Assembly: GCA_022315425.1 (NCBI GenBank)
Contig: JAIUPT010000016.1
Coordinates: 1-64,000 of the forward strand
DNA: 64,000 nucleotides
Origin: Pseudevernia furfuracea
Lineage: Eukaryota; Ascomycota; Lecanoromycetes; Lecanorales; Parmeliaceae
Reading direction: 5' to 3'
Under the pieces are notes generated by a model. It was not told where the DNA came from. It ran no database searches and saw only the letters and a list, made by a program, of their open reading frames with translations. Numbering within the stretch: the stretch's first letter is position 1; each line of letters starts with the position of its first letter. The position numbers and the translations under genes were made by a program. Below, one piece after another: positions 30,506 to 39,851 of this stretch.

Positions 30506-32141
30506 ATGGCTTCTCACAACTCCGAGATCAAGGAGGATGTTATCGAGATCGTCACTGAAGACTTTGACAAGGTCGGCTACACCAAGGCTGATGAGGCAGA
30601 CATGGCCAAGCAAAACAAGAAGCAGCAATTTCATGTGGGTTTTGCCTTCACCACTGCATCATCAACGATGCTTCTTTTCTGACCCAAGCAAGCGCCGATT
30701 CAATTTTGTGACCCTACTATCTTTTACAGCCGCAACGTTGGCTACATGGAAAGCTTCTCTCATCGCCAATACGACCGCAATGTTCAATGGAGGTCCAGTC
30801 ACGTTGATCTATGGCTTCATCTTCTGCTGGATAGGTGCACTCACTACAGCAGCATCCTTGGCAGAGATGGCATCAATGGCTCCAACCTCAGGAGGGCAGT
30901 ACCATTGGGTCTTCATGCTTGCGCCTCCTAAATACTCCGTGTTCCTGAGTTGGATCACTGGCTGGAGTGCTGTCCTGGGCTGGATAGCCAATCTCACAGC
31001 TGGAGTATGGTTCAGTGGGACCATGATTCAAGGCCTCCTGGTTCTGAATTACCCTTCCTACGTCTATGAGCGCTGGCATGGCACACTTATCCTCTTCGCC
31101 GCTCTACTGTGCTGCGTAATTGTCAACACCCTCCTCGGACGCATCTTCCCACATATTGAGACCTTTGCGCTAGTGTTGCACATTGTAGGTTTCTTTGCGA
31201 TCTTGATTCCACTGGTTGTGCTAGCACCGAAGGGACCACCATCGTCTGTTTTCGCCCAGTTCACGGACATAGCAGGCTGGGACAGCAATGGCCTGGCCTG
31301 GTTCATAGGCCTAATCAGCTCGAATTTACCTTTCGTCGGTTACGATGGTCCATGCCATCTTGCGGAAGAGGTTCGAAACGCATCGGTTGTCGTTCCTTGG
31401 GCTATGATATCTACGATTTTGCTAAACGGCGCGCTGGGGTTTGCAACCTGTATTGCATTCTCCTTCGCCTTGGGCGACCTCCAAACGGATCTGATGAGTC
31501 CGACGGAATACGATTTTATTCAAGTCTTCTTCGGAGCCACCAACTCGCACGCCGGATCCTCAGTCATGACAGCCATCCTCATAGCTTTGGCCACCTGCGC
31601 CTCATTTGGTTTCTTAGCTTCTGCTTCGCGGCAAACTTGGGCTTTCGCTCGAGACAAGGGACTTCCATTTTCCGACTTCCTTTCCCATGTCGACAAGCGC
31701 ACGGCGCTGCCTCTACGATCCATTGGCTTCTGCGCCATCGTGTCGGCTATCATCGGCCTCATCAACATCGGCTCCACAGTCGCCTTCAACGCCATCGTGT
31801 CACTTACCATAGCCGGCCTTTTCGTCTCGTATCTGACCGCCATCATACTGATGATAGTCAAACGTGTGAAAAGGGAATCTATTGACTTGGGTCCGTGGTC
31901 GCTCGGGTGGGCGGGACTTCCGATAAATCTGATCGCGGCATGCACCTTGCTCATTTCCGTGGTATTCTCGTTCTTCCCACCGGCCACTCCAGTCAATCTG
32001 ACGACCATGAACTGGTCGTGTCTGATGTGGGGCGGCTCGACCCTAATAGGGCTCGCGTATTATGCGGTACGTGGGCGGAAGATTTACCACGGGCCAATCG
32101 TAGAGAAGGCGATTGTTCTCACCGAAAAGTCGAGTGCCTAG
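30506..32141 (+). CDS. Amino-acid/choline-type permease (APC superfamily), two exons
   Basis: Exon 1 30506-30634 and exon 2 30693-32141 give a 525-residue protein. The 58-bp intron (GTGGGT...CTGACCC...CAAG) joins QQFH to RRFNFVTLLSF. The N-terminal tail is acidic and hydrophilic (EDVIEIVTEDFDKVGY), followed by about 12 membrane segments. Family signatures include MFNGGPVTLIYGFIFCW, ASMAPTSGGQYHWV and FVGYDGPCHLAEEVRNAS, as in fungal GABA, choline and amino-acid permeases. Likely a plasma-membrane uptake carrier; the substrate is not decidable. The frame upstream of 30506 is open by chance. Confidence 0.9.
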
Positions 32142-33717
32142 ATAGGTAGCTCCTACAATCTGCCCGAGGTCATAATCAAATACGGAGTTTTGCAACCTCT
32201 CTTTTTCAGAAACGTGGAGACACTCGCTGCCCGCATGTCTACAAACACAGTCTTATATACGACTTATCCCATAGCGTAAAACTTAGGGGCTCAGTCCTAA
32301 CTCCAGGACATTTTACGCCTCAGGCGGCAATCCAGGGGATATGCTACTGCGTGGTTGTCGTACCTTATGTCGTTCGCGGGTGAAAACGCGCGCATACCTT
32401 CGGGCATGTCTTACCATGACGCCACTCCTCGACATCATCACTAGACTTTTCCAAATAATCCTAGCTTCAACTCCAACTAACTGTCTCGGAATAAGAGCGA
32501 GGATTAGAGGCCCAACTCTCCTGTCTGGGGGAATTGTGAGTTCTCTGGGAAGGCCGGATTCTATACATCATCGTCGTCTATACTCTTTGTCCTTTCAGAG
32601 AGAAACTTAGAAAAATAATCCACGCATGTTATATGCTGAAAGGAGATCTATGCACCATTCACTCAAACCGGATGAGATACACTATTACGCCAGAACTTGA
32701 GCACTTGTGAAGAAAGTCTCATGTTGAGTAGTATCAGTTATCCCCGCGGACGTCGCTTACTTACTTACTTCCTTACCCTCTCGCGAGCAAGTAAGCATAC
32801 CCCATCTCATCTTATCTCATCTCATCTCATCTCATCCTCTTCCTAACCCTGAATCCTCCTCCTCCTGCTCCTCCTGCTCCTCCTCCTCCTCCTCCTCTTT
32901 CTCACCACTCCAAACTCAACCCATGATGTACAAAACCCAAATCAGTACCGACGAGCCACATCCCTACCGCCACCATGACCTCCAGACCGATGCTGAGCAC
33001 CAGTGCTGCCTCTGCGTGACAGTTTAAAAGCATAGTATGGCAACAAAGATCCCTTCAATTTTGATCAACAGTAAGCATCACCTTCTCATGCACATCTCAG
33101 CCAACGTAATCTCGAAAACAAGATTGTCACTCTGGAGAATTCAAACCACGATGTGAAATCCCACGGCCCACCAAATCTTTGCAAAGGAAATTAAAGACCC
33201 AGTTGAGTACCACGACGTTCGCGATTCAGAAAGAAAACAAGAAATACAATTGGGTCTCTCAAACGTAAGCAGCACTTTTTTCTCCTTCGCAACACAGAAG
33301 TCATTGCCTTGAAGACCTGCTCTGTGAGAGCGAATACGCAATTTTGGGACAACCACGTATCACCCATAGATAGTGGTACCACTCAGAACTACCAACCCAT
33401 CCGAACATCTCTACGCACAAGAATGACCAAACACAACCTCAAGTAATGTAGAGGCTTTCATCTCTGGCTTCAACCCGTCCTTCTCAACCAACCATCCTCA
33501 AACGGTGTGTTAGATGGTAGTGGTGTCAATGATCACATGCACAAATACATGGTGTGTCAAGTGCTAGCGTGATCTTCTCATAAGCATCTCCCAGTATTTG
33601 TTCTACAAAGAAACCACCACTCCATAGAACAATCAAACAATCTGCCAAACAAAACCATGCACCATAATCGTGCATCAAAATCCAACAATCCAAACACTAC
33701 AACCCTCACTCTCCACA
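32142..33717. other. Intergenic 1.6 kb with pyrimidine-rich microsatellites
   Basis: No gene recognised. Contains a TCTCA pentamer run (about 32804-32836) and a CTC/CTG trinucleotide run (about 32850-32902). Such CT-rich tracts are common in fungal promoters and leaders. Probably the regulatory region of the hydrolase gene to the right. Confidence 0.5.
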
Positions 33718-34737
33718 ATGAACCCCTTAGCAGCTGCGGACTCCCTATCATACCTCCTTGCCTCCTCGTCTTCAAAACCTACAGTGGTCTTCATCCCCGG
33801 AGCCTTCCACACCGCCGCGCATTTCGGACCGCTCTCCCGGTATCTAGAGATGCAGGGTTATGAGAGCTTTGCCGTTCGCCTGCCGAGCATGGGGGAGAAA
33901 GCCGACAAAAGCACGGCAGGGATGGCGGAAGATGTGGCTACCATTCGGGGAGTATTGGAGGAGTTGGTATGGGACGAGGAGGGGGGTGATGGGAAAGAGA
34001 AGGGATCCCGACCCCAACCCCCCTCATCACAACACGCCGCGCCGCGCTCCCCCGGCCAAAAATCCGTCGTTCTCATCATGCATTCGACCGGCGCTATCCC
34101 TGGCATCCAAGCCATCACCGCCCTCTCGCGAACCCATCGGATCAAAGAGGGTAAGAAAGGCGGCATCATCAGCATGCTCTTCATCAACGGGCTACTGGTC
34201 GCGGAGGGAGAGAGTTTGGAGTCTACGATGCTGAGATTGGGTGAGGACGTGCTGTCAGGATTTGCAGAGGTCGAGGTAAGGCAGATAAAAGTTTTCTTGA
34301 GCCACACGTACAGAGCGCTCTTCATTGATGATTTGATTGGGTTACTGCTAACGAGCATGTGGAACCAGGGTCCCATGATCCGGCCCCGCAATGCAACAAC
34401 GAGGTTCTACAGCGATTTTTCCCCGGAACAAGCTGCATACTGGTCCTCGAAACTGGAGCCGCAGTGCGCGAGGGTGTACACGACGGCCGTGCAGAAAACC
34501 TGCTGGGATCTAGACATCCCAGTCACATATGTCAGATGCACGAAAGATGCAGAAGAGGCAAGGGTCACGGATGCTATGGTTGCGAAGATGAAGAACGCGA
34601 ACTGGACCATTGAGACGATCGAGTCTGGAAATTGTCCATTTCTGAGCTGTGTGGAGGAGTTGGGAGAAATGATTTTGAAGGCAGGGAAGATGGGGCAAAG
34701 ATGGACGACACCTGGGTCGGGTGAGAGGGAGGGATAA
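33718..34737 (+). CDS. Alpha/beta hydrolase, probable 93-bp intron that keeps frame
   Basis: The frame opens earlier, but the ATG at 33718 gives MNPLAAADSLSYLLASS and then the fold's first strand TVVFIPGAFHTAAHF. The nucleophile elbow is VLIMHSTGA (HSTG, Ser nucleophile). A GTAAGG donor at 34276, a GCTAAC branch and a CCAG acceptor at 34368 mark a 93-bp intron. Removing it joins FAEVE to GPMIRPRNATTRFYSDFSPEQAAYW, the usual text of this AB-hydrolase group. Spliced length is 308 residues, unspliced 339. The role is probably ester hydrolysis; the substrate is unknown. A proline-rich insert (about residues 98-116) is low complexity. Confidence 0.8.
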   Translation: MNPLAAADSLSYLLASSSSKPTVVFIPGAFHTAAHFGPLSRYLEMQGYESFAVRLPSMGEKADKSTAGMAEDVATIRGVLEELVWDEEGGDGKEKGSRPQPPSSQHAAPRSPGQKSVVLIMHSTGAIPGIQAITALSRTHRIKEGKKGGIISMLFINGLLVAEGESLESTMLRLGEDVLSGFAEVEVRQIKVFLSHTYRALFIDDLIGLLLTSMWNQGPMIRPRNATTRFYSDFSPEQAAYWSSKLEPQCARVYTTAVQKTCWDLDIPVTYVRCTKDAEEARVTDAMVAKMKNANWTIETIESGNCPFLSCVEELGEMILKAGKMGQRWTTPGSGEREG

Positions 34738-35055
34738 TGTGTGGAGTGATCGGGTACTTTATGCGCGGTGGTAGAGATGGCTGGTGGTGCTTACATTATA
34801 TGTGTTGCACCCTGTTCAAGGACACCTGACTCTCGTGGATAATATAATTTTCCATAGGTAGTACGGTCATTCATAAAGCTGTACCACTTATCTCATAGAA
34901 TGTTGTTTCCTCATAATGCAGAAAGACAATGCACCTTGGATTTCAGCTTATATCGCTATATATTAGGATGAAGCGAATTTGGGCTGAGATATTAATCACC
35001 AAACATCGTTTCATCGATCAAGAACGTATTTCAATATACCTACCCCTTGGTATTT

Positions 35056-35688
35056 TCATTCCAACGGCCCGTACAAGAAAGAACAATCCTGCCACTCCAT
35101 GCAGCGCCTCGCCTGATCAGCTGCTTCCGCAGGGGCAAATGTTGACCAGAACTCATTCCATCTGACGCCGATGAGATAATCAGTCTCCAGAACGAAAAGC
35201 TGGACTTCCGGAAGATACGTCGCGAAATAGATGCCCATGCCAACCCCCAAAGCTGTGATTCCGAAAGCTATTGTGCAGTCCAGGGCCGAATTCATTATTC
35301 TTTTGAGCAGCACACGACGAGTGGTGGCCGGGACTTGTGCCGTTCTTGTTGTTGGTGTTGGTACCACAGGTGGTATAGGGGCCGGGACCATAGCCGTGCG
35401 TGCTCTGCCGGCGTTCAGGATGATGCCGTCCTCGAGATAGGGACGGGGTTGCTTGGGGAAAAACATCGCCCGGCAGGCAGGGCAGTTGTTGTTGGTTTGA
35501 AGCCAGGTGACGATACATGACGATCCTACGCGATGACCACATGGCAGAGCAACCTCCCACTCGACTACCCCGGTTGATGTGTTCAGCGTATTGTAGTCTT
35601 CTAGACAGATCATGCAAGTTGCGCCTGGTTTGGAGCGCACGCGGTTCTTGGTTGTGCTGAGGAGATGATTGAGGAATTCTTGAGACAT
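35056..35688 (-). CDS. RING-finger protein with possible C-terminal membrane segment
   Basis: The frame is open further upstream, but the ATG at 35688 (MSQEFLNHLLSTTKNR) is the natural start and gives 210 residues. A RING pattern follows: CMICLEDY, then LPCGHRVGSSCI, then CPACR. The position between His and the next Cys pair that normally holds the fifth zinc ligand (H or C) is Gly. A hydrophobic stretch (ALDCTIAFGITALGVGMGIYFATYL) could span a membrane. Likely an E3 ubiquitin ligase of the fungus-specific kind; partner unknown. Confidence 0.75.
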   Translation of the reverse strand: MSQEFLNHLLSTTKNRVRSKPGATCMICLEDYNTLNTSTGVVEWEVALPCGHRVGSSCIVTWLQTNNNCPACRAMFFPKQPRPYLEDGIILNAGRARTAMVPAPIPPVVPTPTTRTAQVPATTRRVLLKRIMNSALDCTIAFGITALGVGMGIYFATYLPEVQLFVLETDYLIGVRWNEFWSTFAPAEAADQARRCMEWQDCSFLYGPLE

Positions 35689-36824
35689 GGTGCGATAGGG
35701 AGGATTTGGTTTCTTGAGAATGGCGGAAGATGGGGTAATGTGTGTTGTTGATTGGTGACGAGAGGCGAGTTGTAGGTATAAGTAGATGATGTCCAACAAA
35801 GATTAGGTACGTAAAGACACAAAACTGTTGGTCTGAGAACAATCGACTCTTGGAAGCCTGTGAAAGAAAGAAAGTCATTGTCAGCAGTATAAAGAACGAA
35901 CACCAAGGCTTTGTTTCAACGCAGGAGCCCTTTTGTATGATATGTTATAGAACATGAGACGCACAATTATGGCATCTCAATACACTCAATTTCTATTCGC
36001 AGGACTCACTTCTCGGCAACAACCATACCAACTACCGATCGAAAACGATTTTGAATTAAGAAATGTTTAAGCGTGCCAAAGTCTCAATCTTACGAGTCAA
36101 TGTACCTTAGTTTCATGTAGGGCATTGAAGAAGATACAACGTGTAGAGTGATCGAGGACATTAGTAAGCGATACTTGAAATGGGTGAAGGCTTTACCGTT
36201 GTACCATTACGTTATCCCGAAGTATACGCCCCGAGATCTCCAGTAGAGTAGAATACAAAACTAATCAAGCTCTGCCTGTCTAATACGACCACTCTAGCCC
36301 GCTCCAACAGCAGCAAACAAAAGAAACCAGGTTTCCTCCTTACTGAATGACCACCGCTTTCGCCGTAATGCTACCCACATGGTTTACCCACCTTATCCGT
36401 AACTTGAGAAGCCCTCTAAGTCCAACCGCGATTCCGGTTCTCTTCTGGTCCGAAGACCTGCTAATCTCCACCATCCCTCACACCAAAGTGTGGTCTTCGA
36501 AGCAGTCACTTCGCCGTCGGAGCGAGCACTCTTGTGCAACTCACGTCTTCGTACCGGATCTATTAACATTTGGCAAGATCATCGAACTCGAGGATGTGTT
36601 TATCATCATCCTTATCTCTAGGAAAAGTAAAAAAGATGTATAAAATTTTTCTATTTCAGCCTTCGAGGCTCTAGCTCTCATACACTGATTCGGAAACCCG
36701 GGATATCTCCCATCTAACTCCCCATCACGTCATCCAAAAACAAACGTCGCTGTACAAAATCCCAAGTCACCTAACAACCCAATAGCCGGATCACCCATCA
36801 CACAACTCGACTCAAAAACCCCCA
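35689..36824. other. Intergenic, no supported gene
   Basis: A 98-codon frame at 36347-36643 (+) has no recognisable motif and no homologous feel. Otherwise I see leader sequence of the RING gene and the 3' side of the next gene. Confidence 0.45.
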
Positions 36825-38282
36825 TCACCATATCTCCACCCTCTTTAACCCGTCCCACATCGAAGGACTCCACATCCTCATCGCCCACTTCGTCTCAAAA
36901 CCCAGCCCTTCGACATCGCACGTATCCGATATCACCACCGGCTCATCCGAGCCCACCGCACTCCCGACCTCCCTCTTCAAAACCCCCGCAATCGCGACCC
37001 GTCTCTCGCGCTCATACGCGCTCTCGATCCCCCCATCCCTATACACCGCTTCCAACCTCTCCAGCACCTGCGCGCGCGACCGTTTCGTCAAGTGCGTCTC
37101 CGCCAGAAGCTCGATCTCAATCGCCCGGCGCCAGTCGCCCTGCAGGACCGCGATGTTGATGGCTCTCTGGGTCTGCATGATCAGTTGCCCGTCCGGCAGA
37201 GGCAGGCGGTGGGCGGCGATGTTGCGGATGTCGAAGCGGGCACTCCAGTGGAGGTTGAGGAGGCAGCCGGGGTGGAGTCCCGGGAACAGCCGCGCGGCCG
37301 ACTCGTCGTTTTCGATGCCCGCTTGCTTGAAGACCTCGTGCCAGTTCTGGAATTCGACTCGCTCGGGGATGTGCCAGCCTTTGGCCGTCAAGACGTGTGG
37401 GATTCGGCGGGCGGCGACGTCGAAGCAGCTTTCCTCGAGCATGGTCTGGATCCTGGCGAGGGCTTGGTAGTGGGTGGTTAATGGCTGTGGCGTGTAAATG
37501 GCCTCTTCGAAGCTTTTTTTCGTTTCGTCGTCCAAATTCTGATACTCCATTATGTAATTGAAGGCGTCGATCATGTCAGACTCCTCCTTCCCGACGCCGA
37601 GGAAAGTTGGTAATGCCATTGCATAGACGAGTCCTTCGAAATCCAGATCTCCCCTATCCCCGCGGTGGACAGTTGCGTTCCTTAGGCAGACCACGGATCC
37701 GAATATTACCTCGCTTCTTGGCATGGGGACACGGTCCGCGAACATTCTCATCCAGTATTCTAGTTCGATTTCGTCGTCGCCGAGCCAGTCTTTGCCGACT
37801 AATCTATCATCTGGGTACTCTCCGGAAGGAAAGAGCAAGTGAAACTTCTTCCAGTTTGGATCCTCGAGGTAAAACCTGAGGTTCTCTCGCGCATATCTGA
37901 GGCAGGTGGCTTCCAAGATTTTCTGAATATAGGTTAGGAAGTAGTGTTTCGTCCTGAATGGAAATTGGAGCCATTTGATTGCGCAGATTGCGCAGATACC
38001 GTCGGGAAGTGGTGTGTCGTCTTTCGAAGCGTAGCCCGAGTCGCGGCTGTTGACTTTTTTGATGACATCGTCTTCATCAGGTAGAGGTTGGAAGCGGCTG
38101 TCCCAGCCTGGTGTCGCCTGCATTTCCATCGATGGCGGCCACTCCTCACTAGCACGGCTATCCCAGCCCGTCCCAGCTTCCTTCTCATCCGTCTGCTTCC
38201 ATTCCGCACCAACATCTCTCCCCATCAGACCCTTGCACTTCGCAACCACCCTGCGGACAAACCCGTGTCCAAATTTCGCCAT
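36825..38282 (-). CDS. Unknown 485-residue protein with two HEPN-like RNxxxH motifs
   Basis: Single exon, intact. After a charged N-terminus the protein seems internally duplicated. The first half has ILEATC...LEDPNWKKF...LRNATVHRG (Arg201-His206). The second has MLEESC...VEFQNWHEVF...IRNIAAHRL (Arg353-His358). Each motif is followed by a predicted helix (DFEGLVYAMALPTFL; LIMQTQRAINIAVLQGD). R-N-x3-H between two helices is the signature of HEPN-domain RNases, although the spacing and fold cannot be confirmed by eye. I do not recognise the rest. It lies between the RING gene and the PKS-NRPS, with no sign of co-regulation. Confidence 0.6.
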   Translation of the reverse strand: MAKFGHGFVRRVVAKCKGLMGRDVGAEWKQTDEKEAGTGWDSRASEEWPPSMEMQATPGWDSRFQPLPDEDDVIKKVNSRDSGYASKDDTPLPDGICAICAIKWLQFPFRTKHYFLTYIQKILEATCLRYARENLRFYLEDPNWKKFHLLFPSGEYPDDRLVGKDWLGDDEIELEYWMRMFADRVPMPRSEVIFGSVVCLRNATVHRGDRGDLDFEGLVYAMALPTFLGVGKEESDMIDAFNYIMEYQNLDDETKKSFEEAIYTPQPLTTHYQALARIQTMLEESCFDVAARRIPHVLTAKGWHIPERVEFQNWHEVFKQAGIENDESAARLFPGLHPGCLLNLHWSARFDIRNIAAHRLPLPDGQLIMQTQRAINIAVLQGDWRRAIEIELLAETHLTKRSRAQVLERLEAVYRDGGIESAYERERRVAIAGVLKREVGSAVGSDEPVVISDTCDVEGLGFETKWAMRMWSPSMWDGLKRVEIW

Positions 38283-39380
38283 GTTATTTATCTCTCTCGA
38301 TGTAGAACCCGATAAGACAGAGAAGTTCCCTGCTTAGCTGCAAAGAAGGTAGTAAAAGACCTGCTACCGTAATCGTAAAGCTTTGATCAAAGAGGTGCTC
38401 GTGTCGAGAAGGTAATTTAGTGAGCGAGAGAGGATCAAGCCGAACAAAACACAACATATATATAGGAAAAAAAACAATGAAATTTCCACCAAACCACCGA
38501 ACAGACTCAATTGAGCTCACCCTCTTTGTCGCTCGAAAATTCCATGGCAGGCACGGCTCCACAAAAAACCCGCTCCATTGTGCTCAACCGATCTTTGTGT
38601 GCGCCCGAGAAATTTTTTTTGAGTTTTCTTGGCATTTCTTCTACCGTGTCATGCTCAGCAGCTACGAGAAGGAGAAAGAAAAGAACAAAAAAAAATCCAA
38701 GAGAGCACACAGGGACCGGTGAAGAAGTCTGAGTACACGAGGGCCAACGTGGCGGACCGACTGATCGAAGTCTCTTCCTTCGACAGCACGAGCACCAACG
38801 GCGTAAGATAAGGTTTCATCCTGCTTTGCCTTCTGGGGTTCCATCTTCGTGGATAGATGCGTGGCGTTTTCGTGGCGTGGTTGAGGAGAATTGAGCGGAT
38901 TAGCGCCCGATGGAACCAAAGGGAAAAAATTAATTGAAGACTTGGCACTTCTCGCAAGGTGGTTGATGCCTCAGGCAGCGAACATGCTTGGCACTGGAAA
39001 CACAAAGAAGACTTGGAACCACGAACGAGACGTTAGGTCTTTCTTGGCGTTTCCATCGGTAAGGCTGATTTCAAGTTGTGTTTAAGAAGAGGATATTAGG
39101 CGAAAGGAAATGTAAAGGAAAGGAAAGGTAAATGAAAAGAAAAGAAAAGAAAGGTAAAGCTAGAGGTAGTATGGTGGTGAGGGTCTGTGTATATTATATA
39201 TTAGAGGGAACTGTAGGGAGAGGGGGAGAGAGAGAGGGGGGGGGAGAAAGGAGGAGCAGAGATATGTGTATGTATATGTATACTTGATACGGTTGTAAAG
39301 GAGATTTTCAATCATGGCAACATCTCAAAAGAAATCACATGGTAAAAGACGCAAGGAGGTGTAAAGATGCATGGTTGTCA
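38283..39380. other. Intergenic, purine-rich low complexity
   Basis: No supported gene; short overlapping frames on both strands lack motifs. A GGAAAGG/GAAAAGAAAAG tract (about 39095-39160) and a GAGAGGGG tract (about 39218-39252) are microsatellite-like. Confidence 0.5.
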
Positions 39381-39690
39381 AAGATTCTAATCATCAAATG
39401 ATAGATAGATGCATATTGAACAAAGGCAAAAGAAACAAACAGCAGATGGATAGCCGCAAATAATATACATCGGACCCGGTCCAGCATATTCTAATTCATC
39501 AAATCGTAGGTAGATGCATATTGAACAAAGGGCAGAACCAAACAAACAGCAGGTGAATAGCCGCAAATAATATACACCGGACCCGGTCCAGCATATTCTG
39601 ATTCATCAAATCGCAGATAGATGCATGTTGAACAAAGGGCAGAACCAAACAAACAGCAGACGGATAGCCGCAAATGATATACACCGCCCA
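39381..39690. repeat. Three tandem ~106-bp units at the 3' side of the PKS-NRPS
   Basis: Units start at TGCAT(A/G)TTGAACAAAGG near 39410, 39515 and 39622 (period 105-107 bp). They contain ATAGCCGCAAATAATATACA and CGGACCCGGTCCAGCATATTCT. The CGGACCCGGTCC core is partly palindromic. The third copy is cut short by the cluster's first gene region. No function evident. Confidence 0.9.
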
Positions 39691-39851
39691 GTCCCGCGGC
39701 GCCAGGTCACCGGCGCCTCTCCCAACACCTGTGGGAAAATGCATCGGAAGTAAAAAGGGCGACGTGATGACCATTTGTCTCGACCGAGAAATCCTCTCCG
39801 ATTCTCTTCCGGAAAAACCATCATCGGCAACCCCTCAGCAAAGCCTCCATC

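Noticed and set aside
32341..32610. 89-codon + strand frame between the permease and hydrolase genes
   Set aside because: No motif, no plausible gene context.
36347..36643. 98-codon + strand frame
   Set aside because: No recognisable domain and nothing supporting transcription.
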